64,000 nucleotides of DNA from contig CM020618.1 of assembly GCA_009829735.1 (NCBI GenBank), positions 39,098,894 through 39,162,893 on the forward strand, read 5' to 3'. Origin of the DNA: Pyropia yezoensis. Taxonomy: Eukaryota; Rhodophyta; Bangiophyceae; Bangiales; Bangiaceae. Below, one piece after another: positions 1 to 10,250 of this stretch (position 1 is its first letter; the number at the start of each line of letters is the position of its first letter). Position numbers and translations under genes: made by a program. The notes below the pieces were generated by a model. The model was not told where the DNA came from, ran no database searches, and saw only the letters and a list, made by a program, of their open reading frames with translations.

Positions 1-267
1 CCGCCGCCCCGCCCGCACCTCTCCCTCTCCCTCTCTTTTCTCTCCATTAACGCCCCCCAGCCCCTGCCGCCCAACTCAGAAGCGCGCCGCAGCCACGCCC
101 CCGTCGCTGATATCGGCCGGCGTGGCCCACCACCGCCGTCCGAGGGGATTTGACGCTGCCGCTTGCCATCCCCACCCCCGCTCTACCCCCGCCCCTTGCT
201 CACTCGCCTGCAAATCCCGCCACCCCTCCCCCTCCTCTTCTCGGCTGCGCAGCACTCATATGCTGCG

Positions 268-660
268 TCACTTGGCAACACGCGGGCGCCAAACAATGTC
301 AGCCACGCGCGCCGCCCGGCGGCCTCTCCACCACGGACGGGCGGCGGCGTCGGCCGCGACGTCCCCGTCGCCTCCACCAGCAGGGACGGAACGACCGACC
401 AGACCCGCCGCCTCCCCGCCCTCTGCTGCCGCCGCCGCCGCTGCGGCGCGGGCGCTGCGCATCGAGCGGTACACCACCACCGCCGCGACCGCCGAGCACG
501 CCAGGTAGACGACCGACACGGCAGCGGCGATGGCGGCCAGCCGTCGCGACCGGTAGCCGAACCGGGCGAACACCACAAACGTCTCGAGGTGCACCACGTC
601 CGTGCCGGTGAGGTCCGTGTTAACGTCGGCGAAGCGGTGATTGCGCGGGTAAGGAGGTAC
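268..660 (-). CDS. Possible 5' part of an unassigned membrane protein
   Basis: An open minus-strand frame with protein-like composition: a polar stretch (HRFADVNTDLTG..DVVHLETF) followed by a basic patch (RFGYRSRRL) and one hydrophobic helix of about 20 residues (AAIAAAVSVVYLACSAVAAVVVY), then an Ala/Gly-rich tail. No in-frame ATG is visible before the helix, so the true start or an upstream exon is unknown. It lies downstream of the methyltransferase on the same strand and could be a separate gene or a later exon of it. GC-rich sequence leaves many frames open by chance, so this rests only on composition and the helix. I do not recognise a family. Confidence 0.25.
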   Translation of the reverse strand, partial: VPPYPRNHRFADVNTDLTGTDVVHLETFVVFARFGYRSRRLAAIAAAVSVVYLACSAVAAVVVYRSMRSARAAAAAAAAEGGEAAGLVGRSVPAGGGDGDVAADAAARPWWRGRRAARVADIVWRPRVAK

Positions 661-825
661 ACGAGGCGGCGGCGGACGGAGGCCGCTACAGCGCCCTCCG
701 TTGCGCTGGCGGTGTTGACCTCCCGCGTGCCGTAGACGGCCAGACGCTCCGCGGGTGCCCCGCCGGACGCGGGCGGAAAAGGGGACGCCGTCCCGGTGGC
801 GGGCGTGCCATTGCGCACCAGCGGC

Positions 826-1629
826 TCATCCCCCGCGGCCGCGCGGCCGCAGGGCTTGGGGGTGACCGTCCACGACATGTACCCGCGATTCATTGGGATT
901 TCCGCCACGGGAAGCCCCGAGGAAGCGCTCGAGCAGCAGCACCGCCCCACAGGGCCGCAGGAGCCACGCCGCCTCGGCCAGCGCGGCCGCCGGCGCCCCG
1001 AACGTGCACAGGCTGTAAGTGTCGAGGATGGTGTCAATGGCAGCGGCGGGGAAGGGCAGCCACGGCGTCACATCGGCGGCGATGAGCGAGACAAGGATGG
1101 GGGCTGCGGCCGCCCGACGGGCGGCCACCGCCAGCATGCCCGTAGACACGTCCACCCCAGTGATGGACGTGACAGGCGGGCGGCGGCCGCCGCCGCCGAC
1201 GCCGCCACCGCCGCCACCGCCGCCAACACCATCACCGCCGCCACCCGGACCAGCGGCACCCGTGGCGCCCGCGGCGGCCAACGGTGGCCCGTACAAGAAC
1301 AGGTCACGGCCCGTCCCGACAGCCAGCTCCAGCACGTGCCTGCGGGCGCGGGCTACCGGCGCCCGCCGCGCGTCGTCGAGGCCAACCGCGCGGGAGAGTG
1401 CCGACTGCCCCTCGAGCGCGTCGTAGGTCGCCACGTACGCGCCATACGCGGCGGCGGGGGGAAGAGGGGCGGCGTCGGACACCGCCTCACCACCCGCTGC
1501 CGTTGCCACTGTCGACGGCGCTGCCGCCGCGGCAGCGGGCGGGGGACCGCCGGCGGCGGCGGCGGCGTCGCCGCCCGCTGCCGCCACGCGGACGGCGCCG
1601 CCAGCCGCCAAGGCCGCCACCCGCAGCAC
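826..1629 (-). CDS. Class I SAM-dependent methyltransferase (OMS1/UbiE-like), partial model
   Basis: The translation shows the ordered motifs of a Methyltransf_11-type Rossmann fold: motif I HVLELAVGTGRDLFLY, motif II acidic strand end in ITGVDVSTGML, then IAADVTPWLPF, the DTILDTYSLCTF strand, and LRPCGAVLLLE. The DT..DTYSLC(T/S)F wording and the LLLER ending resemble the mitochondrial OMS1-like group of small-molecule or protein methyltransferases; the substrate cannot be read from sequence. A Gly-rich insert follows motif I. No in-frame ATG precedes motif I: the frame runs back to a TGA that is the stop of the upstream P-loop gene, in the same frame. The 3' end is probably incomplete; a GTACAT donor-like site lies shortly after LLLER and would lead to another exon. 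The domain call is firm, the gene model is not. Confidence 0.6.
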   Translation of the reverse strand: MLRVAALAAGGAVRVAAAGGDAAAAAGGPPPAAAAAAPSTVATAAGGEAVSDAAPLPPAAAYGAYVATYDALEGQSALSRAVGLDDARRAPVARARRHVLELAVGTGRDLFLYGPPLAAAGATGAAGPGGGGDGVGGGGGGGGVGGGGRRPPVTSITGVDVSTGMLAVAARRAAAAPILVSLIAADVTPWLPFPAAAIDTILDTYSLCTFGAPAAALAEAAWLLRPCGAVLLLERFLGASRGGNPNESRVHVVDGHPQALRPRGRGG

Positions 1630-1638
1630 GCGACAAGC

Positions 1639-4458
1639 TCATCCCTCCAGGGAGCTTGCGCTTGTCACGTCAACCACCTGCGTTCCAAACGCAATGGCGG
1701 ATGACTGGATCAGCGCGTGGAGCCCGGGCCCAAAAGTGGCGATCAATCCCAGTTGGTCCACGACTATCACAGGGGCAGCCACCGCATGAACCAGATCCAC
1801 ATCCCGCCGCCGGGGCAGCTCCCGGTGAGAAAGGACGATAAACGCAGTCCGACGGGACCAGGAGGAAGTTCCAGCAATGACCCCAAAGGCTGCTGCGGCA
1901 GAAACAGCGCTTTTGATAACGTCCTTCGCCAGATTGATCTTCTCCTTGCGCTTGAGCTGCAGCATGACGGCCACGAGCTTACCACGCCGGGGTCCGGCCG
2001 CAACGGTACACCCGGTACACTTGAAGAATATGACGCCGTCGACGGCAGGGAAGTTCGACTGCTCCGCCTGCCACACGTACTTCAGCAGCTCCTCGTCGTC
2101 CATGGCCAGCAGCTCAGTGTAGTTCCTAAACAGGCGGACACCGACAAATGCACGAGAGGCATCTACCTCAGCTGCTTCCAGCCACGGCGCGTCACCCACA
2201 TACGGCGACGATGCAGGGAACAGGTCTAACAGGGTCGTCTGGTGCAGCGGCGGCTGCTCCTGCCCATCTCGCACAAGGCTGCCCAGCTTCTGAGAGCAGA
2301 TGCGCCGGGCATGGCTCACCGCCGTGAGCCCCGAGAAGACAAACCGCTCCCAGGCCACGGCGGCGTCCCCAGTCTCCAGCGCAGCTCGGACGTGATGGAG
2401 AGCAGCATACAGATCCTGGTCCACGACCGTGGCAGCCGGAGACTGCTCGCCAACGTCTGATTCCATCCTCGCCCGCGACGGCTTCCGCTTCAGAACCTCT
2501 AGGAGGAAGGCCACGTTTAAGCGGGTGCTGTAGATTGGGCTGGCCGGGGCGCCGAAGCGGGATGCTGACCTTGTGGCACGTCTGTGCGTACGGTCGAGCA
2601 CACCCCTCGTCAGCGCTCCTTGTGCATACACATGGTCCCAGGGGATGCTGTCGCAGAAGGGAACTTCAGGATCAACTTCGTACCCCAGCAGCCCGACAGC
2701 AACGACGGCAGGGTACTCACACAGAGTATCGACGCTTGATGATGCAAGAGACAGCTTTCCCGGTTCAAGCCTTGACAGAAAGTTGCTAAGGAACGGCTCG
2801 CCGTGGCGACTCGCCTCGATAGACGTAATGAGAACCTCCGCCGCTCTTGGATGTCCGCCAGCCAGCACGCCTAAGCACATGCCGACAGTCTCGGTGGTCA
2901 AGACGCTCGTTGTACCCGACTTTGACGTCACCTGGAAGCCCTTCTTGCGCTCGCACAGCACTTGGCTCACAGCGGCCGCCACGCGGGTCGCCTCCACCAG
3001 CTGCAGGAAGCCGATGCGCACTGGTACAGACCCGGAGGCCGTCTGCTCACGAATGATGAAGCCCTCAGAGAAGGAGCTCACGCACAGGAGAAGGCTGTGA
3101 TTCTTAGCTGTTGAGCACAGCGCGCTGCGAGTCAACTCAGCAACCCGCGCCCCATGCATCACGGGCGTGGTGACTGCATGGCCCGCCATCGCCTCATTGG
3201 CCCCTTGTGTAGCCTCTCTTGGCGTCCAGGTCGCCGGCGACCCGTCGACGTCGGACGAGGACGACGCATTGCAACGGCGCAAATCGCTCGAGGACGACGG
3301 CAACGGGAGCGGCTGCCCGCCGCTCCGACGGCCGCGCTGTGAACGCTGCAGACGCGTCGGGCTCGGTGGCGGCGCCCGCGACAGCTGCACCAGCTCGTCG
3401 GCTAGCAGAATCCCGACGAAGGTCGGATGTCGATCCAGCTGCTCCCGGCACCGCGTCCGTCGCACGTAGTTGACGAGCATTAGCAAGGTGCTCGGAGACA
3501 GCTTGCCCGCTTGAAGCGCCTCCAACATGGCGGCTCGAAAAGTCGCAAAGTCTGAGCCGCCGTCCTGTCGCATCATCTCGCTGAACAAGAGGCGCACCAC
3601 CCCCGGAAGCTCGTAACCAAGCGCCGCGAGCAACAGGTCGATGGACGTCGCCGACGTGATTCCGTTGAAAGATATGACAAAGAGGGGCACGGACATCCAC
3701 CAGGACATCACCTCATCGCTCTCGATCTCCACCGCCGCAGACGAGGCAGGAGCGGAGGCAGCTTGGGACATGAGTAATAGCCGCATAAGGTAGGTCTTTC
3801 CCATCCCGGGGAAACCGACGATAGTTCCAAAGATGCGCGCGTCAAAGCGGTTTTGGTGCAGCTCCTTCACCGCGCGCCGCACGAGTTCGCAATCGACCTC
3901 CTTGTCTTGCAGACTATGTCGACCAGGGTTGGGGCGGAGCAACTCACAAAGCTTGGCGGCACGACGAGGGACGGAGAGATACAGCACTGCATTACGGCGA
4001 TCGAAGAGCGGGTGGAGCGTGCAAGGCAGGAGCAACTTGATACGCGTCGAAAGCTTGTCGACAGCCTCCTTCAGCTTCTTACGCTGCGCTGGTAATGTGG
4101 ACCGCTGCTGCTCAACCGCACAGTCCGCGGGGTGATCCACCGACCAATACAGCAGGCGGCGCTGCAGCTCTGCCAGGCGGATGAGCATGGGCTCTAGGGA
4201 TAGCGCCTCCTCGTCCGACTCGTCCTGACTCGATGACGATGAGCTCATAACCCCACCACCCGACGCCACCGGTGCATCGCCCGGCCCAGAGGGATCAGCA
4301 GCTGGGTGAGCTCGGCCGGCTGGCTCCGCGACACCACGTACATCAGCTGGCGCCTCGCCACATCCGGGAAGGCCCCCTGCACCACCATCCGCGGGGTCAC
4401 TCCATGCCGTCGTCATGGTCCCAGGTTTCCGTGTACGCAGCCGTTTCGGGGCAGACAT
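1639..4458 (-). CDS. P-loop NTPase with C-terminal PD-(D/E)XK-like domain (Crinkler/RHS-like), paralogue 1
   Basis: I start at the ATG at 4458 (MSAPKRLRTRKPG, basic and nuclear-signal-like), giving about 939 residues; an upstream ATG at 4593 in frame would add 45 residues. Walker A GFPGMGKT lies near residue 215 and a Walker B-like strand GILLADEL near 350. The C-terminal ~170 residues contain VDGVIFF (about 804) followed by VMLQLKRK (about 832), the spacing of a restriction-endonuclease-like D...QxK core. The same architecture recurs in the gene at 6543-8945, with matching segments TLLDLF/TLAELF and VDAS. P-loop NTPase plus REase-like fusions are known in Crinkler-type and trypanosomatid RHS proteins, often linked to mobile elements or host interaction; that link is inference. 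A 126-residue low-complexity Ser/Arg-rich section sits mid-protein. The TGA stop is in the same frame as the downstream methyltransferase. Confidence 0.75.
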   Translation of the reverse strand: MSAPKRLRTRKPGTMTTAWSDPADGGAGGLPGCGEAPADVRGVAEPAGRAHPAADPSGPGDAPVASGGGVMSSSSSSQDESDEEALSLEPMLIRLAELQRRLLYWSVDHPADCAVEQQRSTLPAQRKKLKEAVDKLSTRIKLLLPCTLHPLFDRRNAVLYLSVPRRAAKLCELLRPNPGRHSLQDKEVDCELVRRAVKELHQNRFDARIFGTIVGFPGMGKTYLMRLLLMSQAASAPASSAAVEIESDEVMSWWMSVPLFVISFNGITSATSIDLLLAALGYELPGVVRLLFSEMMRQDGGSDFATFRAAMLEALQAGKLSPSTLLMLVNYVRRTRCREQLDRHPTFVGILLADELVQLSRAPPPSPTRLQRSQRGRRSGGQPLPLPSSSSDLRRCNASSSSDVDGSPATWTPREATQGANEAMAGHAVTTPVMHGARVAELTRSALCSTAKNHSLLLCVSSFSEGFIIREQTASGSVPVRIGFLQLVEATRVAAAVSQVLCERKKGFQVTSKSGTTSVLTTETVGMCLGVLAGGHPRAAEVLITSIEASRHGEPFLSNFLSRLEPGKLSLASSSVDTLCEYPAVVAVGLLGYEVDPEVPFCDSIPWDHVYAQGALTRGVLDRTHRRATRSASRFGAPASPIYSTRLNVAFLLEVLKRKPSRARMESDVGEQSPAATVVDQDLYAALHHVRAALETGDAAVAWERFVFSGLTAVSHARRICSQKLGSLVRDGQEQPPLHQTTLLDLFPASSPYVGDAPWLEAAEVDASRAFVGVRLFRNYTELLAMDDEELLKYVWQAEQSNFPAVDGVIFFKCTGCTVAAGPRRGKLVAVMLQLKRKEKINLAKDVIKSAVSAAAAFGVIAGTSSWSRRTAFIVLSHRELPRRRDVDLVHAVAAPVIVVDQLGLIATFGPGLHALIQSSAIAFGTQVVDVTSASSLEG

Positions 4459-5147
4459 GCTTGACAAGGCACTAATGACGACACCGCCGCCGTTGGCCGC
4501 ATCGACGTGCCGTCGAATGTCACGCAAGCCGCCAGGCCAACGCCGCCACCTCCCCGACGATGCAGAGGCCACTGCTCTTCCGCGACAAGACACGGGCGCC
4601 CAAGACGGCGAGGAGTGTGGAAAACGCCGCTAGAAACAGGGACCGTCAGGTAGAACGTGACAAGGGGAGCGGCCGAGACGGGGAGCGGAATCTGCGGCGA
4701 GCAGAGGGTGGTGAGAACGACAAGCGGACTCGAAGGGGGGGATGGAGGAGGGGGGGTGGGGGAGGGGGGGTAGGGGGGGGGGTAACCAGCAGAGGCGTGC
4801 AGGGGGTCCCGTGAACGCATACGCGCGAGCATGACGGGTGGCACGCACACGTCGGAGCCAGCAGTGGCCCCACTCAGTCCCAGCTGGGCCTGCAGTGATG
4901 GGGGGGGGGCTCGCAGAGAGTCTGTGGCATCCCAAGAAGGCACCTCATTGGTGGAAGTGTTCAAAATGTTGATATTGTGTTGAAATGGAGGGTGGGCTAC
5001 ATTGTCCGCAAGGGTGTCATACACGTGAATACAGAATGTACGCGATCGCACGACGTCGTCGCGGAAAAAAATAATGTAGTCGGTTATCACCCCCACCTTC
5101 ACCCCCCGCAGAGAAGAAAAGAGAACAACAGACCACACGTCCTACTA
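4459..5147. other. Intergenic, low-complexity G/C-run region
   Basis: No supported gene. It contains the presumed 5' region of the minus-strand P-loop gene and a run of short G tracts at about 4733-4785 and 4899-4910. ORFs here are proline- or arginine-rich translations of those tracts. Confidence 0.5.
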
Positions 5148-5455
5148 CTACCTTCGGATTCCCCGCGTACTCCGCTGAAACCGGTCATACAAGCTGGTTG
5201 TCACGTGGTCGTTGGCCAGCTCGATCAGGCCCGCAAACTTCTGCGCCCGGTCCCGCCGCGTCAAGTTAACTGCGAACCGCTCCCGGAGACCGTCCAGCAC
5301 GTACTCGCGGCCGTGGAGAAAGCAGGGCATGCTCTCGTTACCTCATCCGCGTGCCGCGTGGCGCAGGCGGTGGCGCGGTGATGGACGCGGCGGGCGTATC
5401 AACAGCGGAAACGGCGGCGACTGCTAGGGGGCGGCTGCGGCGGCGGCGGCGGCTG

Positions 5456-5486
<31 letters not shown>

Positions 5487-6440
5487 GGCGGCGGCGACTG
5501 CGGTAGCGGTGACGGCGGCGGCGGTAGCGGTAGCGGCGGCGGAGGCGGCGGCGGCAGGGGTGGCCCACCCCGCCAAACCCACTTGACGGCGGCGTCGGGA
5601 TTGACAGCGGCATCAACCTTGGCCGCCGTATCGTCTGCTAATGTGTCCGTTCGCGCTTCCGCATCGGCCGGCCGTGCAATGTCTTTGAGTGCTGCCTCCG
5701 CATCCTTGGACACAAAAGCCTTCGAAGCGCCGCCAATGGCACCTCCTTGGCCGCCGCCGACTTGACCACCAAGGCCTTCTCCGCGCTCTTCGGCGTAGCC
5801 GCCGTCGCCCTGGCCTTACCAAGTACTGCTGCTATGTGCTCCGGGCCGGCGCAAACACGTGCGGCAGTTGCAAAGCCAGGACGGCCTTCTCGCCCCACAA
5901 CCCATTCCCCTTTCCACTCGACCGTGGCCAGGGCGTGGGTGCGGTCAGCAGATGGTAGACACCTGCTTGGCGTCTCGTCGTACCCATGACACTTCCGCCG
6001 CCGCCACCCTCGTGGTAGACCACGTGCACGCTCTGGGCGAGGGCGCACCTGCCCCCCTCCCCGCACTATCGTCTCGGGCACACCTCCGAAAGCGGCATCA
6101 CCGCCGCAATGGTTCGGGGCGAGAGACGCAGCTTGGTGCTGCTGCCCGTCCACGAAGAGCTGTACACCCTGACTCTGGTGCCACCAAAGGGCGTCGTCTA
6201 CCTGGCGTTGCGGGTGGTGGTGTCTGGCCGGGGGGTTGTCGCAGCCGAGGAGACACACCTGACGCCGCCGTTGGGCGAATTCGCCTCCACCGCCGCCGCT
6301 GTTGCAGTGGCTGACGCGGAAGGAGGATAGGCGGTCCTTCGTCCGTCGCCTTCGCTGCTGCTTCTGCGTCCGCCTTGACAACCACAATCGCGGCCAGCCG
6401 TGGGGGAAGATCACGGGGAGGGGTCATCCCATGGCTACCG
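5148..6440 (-). CDS. Candidate Ala/Lys-rich gene with several exons, unassigned
   Basis: Three minus-strand stretches look coding but sit in different frames. One, at about 6440-6330, reads MTPPRDLPPRLAAIVVVKADAEAAAKATDEG. The second, at about 5820-5580, has GGASKAFVSKDAEAALKDI and a similar reading in the next frame (TPKSAEKALVVKSAAAKE). The last, 5330-5148, reads EYVLDGLRERFAVNLTRRD... and ends ...RFQRSTRGIRR with a TAG stop. The shared K-A-x-A-E-A-A-K style suggests one Ala/Lys-rich protein split by introns, with a proline-rich linker encoded by the GGC repeat at 5427-5570. I cannot define splice sites and do not recognise a family. The final 60-residue piece is the most convincing. A competing plus-strand ORF at 6109-6330 (73 aa) is also possible. 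Confidence 0.3.
5427..5570. repeat. (CGG)n-type microsatellite
   Basis: Almost pure GGC/CGG triplets interrupted by ACT and GTA variants. It translates as poly-Pro, poly-Arg or poly-Ala depending on frame and strand, and generates several spurious ORFs. Confidence 0.9.
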
Positions 6441-6542
6441 CACAACACCAGGGAGGGCGCGCGCAAGAAGCAGGAGGGAAGATGAGCATCGCTCGCCACC
6501 ATGAACACCTGCAGCACGTTCAAAGACAAGCGGTAGTGCCTG

Positions 6543-8945
6543 TCAAAGCTCAGTCACATGACACCGGTATAACCAGTGCATGCTGCGGATAAAGTGGTAC
6601 GTAGTCGCTCCCATGCATGCCACCAGATTCTTTCGGCCCCGAACCACCGAATGCTCGGCGCAATGCATTGGTATGACCAGTCCTTCCTTGCGCTTGGTGA
6701 GTCCAGTAGGAAACGAGCTCACCTTCCGGTCCGCGTAGTTCAGGTAGACAAAGCGATCCACCCACTTGTCGAAGTGCTTGCCCAATACCTTGTGCAGGTT
6801 GTCCCAATCCCTGTAGATGGTTTCAGGGTACAAGCCGGTCGAGTTGTCTGAGTCGGAGAACTTGAACTGCACCCCAACCATGATAACCTTCCCCGTCAGC
6901 GCGCTACAGCCATGGCCGCCCGTAACCCGGAAAAACCAAACCGCGTCGATACCTTGAGCGTTGTTCCGGAGGCGGTGCACCTGGTCCAGCAAGATGTCAT
7001 CACCTCGGCGCTCTGCTTGCGCCAACAACACATTCAGGTTCGAATGTGTGCAGCCAGTACGAGCGTGAGAGGCATCCACGCGAACAGTGCGCAGCAGATG
7101 GCCCTTGCCAGCGTACGCAGTCTTGTTTACCCTGAAGAGCTCGGCCAGCGTGATGTCCTTGAACACGGTCGGGTGCAGAGACCTGCAGCAAGACTGCAGC
7201 CATTCAAGGTCGCAGCCAGCTTGCTCCCAACGCTGGTCCGCGGTGGTGTCGAGTTGCTGCAGCAACGCCAACAGAGGCTGGTACAACAAGCACGACTTGG
7301 CAGCGTCTACTTGCAATACCTGGTGCAAACTCAAAGGCGGAATATGAGGCCGGAAATCCTCGCCCGCACCTTGCACAACGCTCTGGTGTCGCGCTTCGTC
7401 CCAGACGGCGGGGATCTTGGTGGAAGCCATGGAGGAAAGGGTAGCGCGGGTATCGCAAAACACCGCCTGTTGCCCTTGGATGGGCAGGTCAAGCAATACG
7501 ACGGACAGCACGTCATCGATGTCTGATGGAGTTGCCAGGTGCCACGTCTCCCGTGCCAATGTCGTGGAAGCCACCCCTTTCACCGCCTTCAACAGGAGCT
7601 TGATCGACACGTGAGGCCTTCGCTCCAGCACCAGGCTACCCGCATGGCCGAGCCATATCGCCAGCTCCACAGCTGTCCGCATGTGCCCACCACTCAGGTA
7701 TGATAGCCCCTTGGCGTCCGCGTGCAGCTGCGCCTTCGTCCGGTCGCTCAGTGCAGACTTGACACCTGTACCACGGGCGATGTATAGGTCCGTGCAGAGG
7801 TTGTAGTAGTGCTCCACAGAGTCCGACGCGTCGCGACTGATCATGTACCCGTTGATGGCAAGCTGCTGTAGGCCCTCGTAGATAATGCAGGAGAGCTGCT
7901 CGGGGTCAGAGCAATACAGATCTGATACGACGTCAACCGCACGACCAGAGATCGTGGCAGCCCGGGACGCAGTACCGTAGTCCAGGGACGATGCAAACGT
8001 GACGCCATCAGCCCTGTCCGTCAGGTTGTACGCTGCGGCGAGAAGGGAGGAGGTGATATGGCTGACGGCGTCGCTGAAGGAGCCGTCCTTCTTCGAGGCG
8101 ACTCGCCATTTGGCCAGGTCGCCCCCCACCTCGAGGTTCGTCAGCTTCGACACTTCATCCACCAGGAGAATCACGGGGGCATGTGGAGCACCCCGCCCGC
8201 CACGACACTGCAAGAGAGAACGAGCTTCGCGCACCATCCGCCGCGGAGTGCAGCTGCCAGCCATCAGCCCTTCCTTGACTGCTTCCAAGAACTTCTCAAA
8301 CACCGAGCGGGCCGCCGTCAGGTTTGCGAGCTCCAGGAACACCAGCCGCAACGCCGTAAGGTGCTTCAGCTTAAGCTTGCGTTTCTTGATGAGATTGACC
8401 TCCAGCCTGGTAACCGAAAAGTGGCTGTTGAAGTTCACAGCAAACACCACGACTGACGAAGCCCAAGTGGCGTGCTGTCGGTCAAACCCGCACTGGGCGA
8501 AGCGAGTATCCGCATGCCGCGCGACATCTTGCAGCAGAAAGGTCTTGCCAGATCCCGACGACGCAGGAAGAGTCACCAAGCGGGTGCGATCATCTCCTCG
8601 TCCTTCCCCGGGCATGGACCGTCGACACGCGCTGAGGACATCCGCTCGCAGTACCGGGCGATCGACAACCGCACCAGACGACGATGGGTGAGCTGGCAGC
8701 ACAACGCGCCAATCCGGAGGCCTCCGGCGAGCATCCGGGCGAAGCTCTCCCAAGTTGCGCAGGATGACCTCCAGAGGTCGCGCTGAGTCCACGAGACGCT
8801 TGTGCTTCGGCGCAGTCCCTGCCACGGCGGCATCCGTACCCCCAGTGCGCTGCTTCTTTGCCCAAGCCGCAGAGGAGCAATCACCCACTGCAGAAGCAGC
8901 ATGCACGTCATCCCTGCGCCGTTTTCGCGCAGCCGACCTCTTCAT
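6543..8945 (-). CDS. P-loop NTPase with C-terminal PD-(D/E)XK-like domain (Crinkler/RHS-like), paralogue 2
   Basis: I choose the ATG at 8945 because it begins MKRSAARKRRRDD, a strong nuclear-localisation-like stretch, and gives about 800 residues; an in-frame ATG at 9113 would add 56 residues with hydrophobic character. Walker A SSGSGKT is near residue 130 and Walker B VILLVDEV near 257. The C-terminus carries GIDAVWFF (about 664) and VGVQFKFSD (about 690), matching the D...QxK layout of paralogue 1, although the two proteins have diverged widely. After QxK it continues with WVDRFVYLNYADRK and RSMHWLYRC. A nuclear NTPase-nuclease fusion fits Crinkler-like effectors or mobile-element-associated RHS proteins; which of these it is cannot be decided here. 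It stops at TGA. It is transcribed divergently from TBCD. Confidence 0.75.
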   Translation of the reverse strand: MKRSAARKRRRDDVHAASAVGDCSSAAWAKKQRTGGTDAAVAGTAPKHKRLVDSARPLEVILRNLGELRPDARRRPPDWRVVLPAHPSSSGAVVDRPVLRADVLSACRRSMPGEGRGDDRTRLVTLPASSGSGKTFLLQDVARHADTRFAQCGFDRQHATWASSVVVFAVNFNSHFSVTRLEVNLIKKRKLKLKHLTALRLVFLELANLTAARSVFEKFLEAVKEGLMAGSCTPRRMVREARSLLQCRGGRGAPHAPVILLVDEVSKLTNLEVGGDLAKWRVASKKDGSFSDAVSHITSSLLAAAYNLTDRADGVTFASSLDYGTASRAATISGRAVDVVSDLYCSDPEQLSCIIYEGLQQLAINGYMISRDASDSVEHYYNLCTDLYIARGTGVKSALSDRTKAQLHADAKGLSYLSGGHMRTAVELAIWLGHAGSLVLERRPHVSIKLLLKAVKGVASTTLARETWHLATPSDIDDVLSVVLLDLPIQGQQAVFCDTRATLSSMASTKIPAVWDEARHQSVVQGAGEDFRPHIPPLSLHQVLQVDAAKSCLLYQPLLALLQQLDTTADQRWEQAGCDLEWLQSCCRSLHPTVFKDITLAELFRVNKTAYAGKGHLLRTVRVDASHARTGCTHSNLNVLLAQAERRGDDILLDQVHRLRNNAQGIDAVWFFRVTGGHGCSALTGKVIMVGVQFKFSDSDNSTGLYPETIYRDWDNLHKVLGKHFDKWVDRFVYLNYADRKVSSFPTGLTKRKEGLVIPMHCAEHSVVRGRKNLVACMGATTYHFIRSMHWLYRCHVTEL

Positions 8946-10250
8946 TGGCGACTGTGAGCTGGGGCTACTGCTTGCAAGACCCGCGACAGTGTTCGAGAGA
9001 CCAGTTGAGACGGAGATCGAACAGCAGGGAGCAAAAAAGATGGAAAGGAGATGATCGGGGCGCCGAGGATGAGAGAGAAGAAGCCGTACGATAGCAAACA
9101 AGCCAACACACAATCAAAGCAATGCAGCACACGTGGGGTAGGCCGGCAGAGTCGATCAGACGGCTGCTCAACGTGGAATCAGGCACCACAAGCAACAAGG
9201 CCAAACAAAGCAACCAACACACGTGACGGATACGCCTGTAGCTGGCTGGTGGCTCCAACGGCGCCAACTTACCCCACCACGTGCGTCGGTGCTACAAAAG
9301 AAAGAGACGAGACTACACTCAAAAGGTGAACGTGGAGTGGATGGGCAGTCAAAGGAAGAGGTCCAACGGTGATGGGGAGGGGTAGGCGAGGGGTGCCGGG
9401 GGGCAACCGGGCTGCTCAGAAAGCGGAGTCCACGCAGGCGGGGCGAACCTCCACACAAACAAGGCGGACGTTGCTACCGCAGCACTCGGGCCGCGGGACG
9501 TTGCTTGAGGGCGCGGGGAGAGCGCCCGGTGCGGTCACAGCGACGCCCCCCCGACTGCAGCGCCTTCCAAAACGGCGCCCGCCAACTGCGTCGCCGAAGC
9601 GCGTTCCACGACAGCCGCGGCGTCGAGCGGGCCGGCCGGTACCGGCGTCGAGCGTCTGCGTCCGCGTCGGCAGCGCACGAGCAATCGCCAACAGGCGTCG
9701 ATGGCAGCCGGCACAACAACGGAACCGACGAGACCTACACGTCTTGCGCTGGACCCGCAGTGTCGTCGCGCATGCTGCGCTCATACGCTGCGTGTCTTGA
9801 GAACAGAGCAGTCCACAGCTGTTTTTTCTTCCTCGACAAGGCGCCACGTGTAACCGAAACCGCGTTCGCGAAAACACCCTGGCTTTTCTGCAGTTCAAGT
9901 CCAGATGTAGGCTACTCAAAGCCTGTTCGCTGACCGGACTGGACTGGACTGCGTGACGGAGTTTTCTCTCGTGCGTCCTCCTTGCTGCTCGAGGCGGTTG
10001 CATGGTGCCGGCGGCTCGACGGCATAGCCCTCGTCGTCACTGCGACCACCGCCGCCACCACCCCTCCAACACACCACCCCACCACCCCTCCACTCCAATC
10101 CGCTCCCCAACTACAGCGATGCGGCGGCAGGTGGCGCCGCGCCCCGCTAACCGAGCGTAAAGCACAGAGGTGCCCGCGGATGAGAGCGGCTGCATCCCTA
10201 TGTCGGGGCAAGCGGAAGAAGTGCTCGTCGCTCTTTCCTGCGGACAGAGG
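8946..10250. other. Intergenic between the divergent P-loop gene and TBCD
   Basis: About 1.3 kb with no ORF I can support. It is less GC-extreme than its flanks at 9050-9300 and should contain both promoters and perhaps the first exon(s) of TBCD. A pyrimidine-rich acceptor-like site (ctgcggacag) ends near 10244, just before the TBCD frame. Confidence 0.45.
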
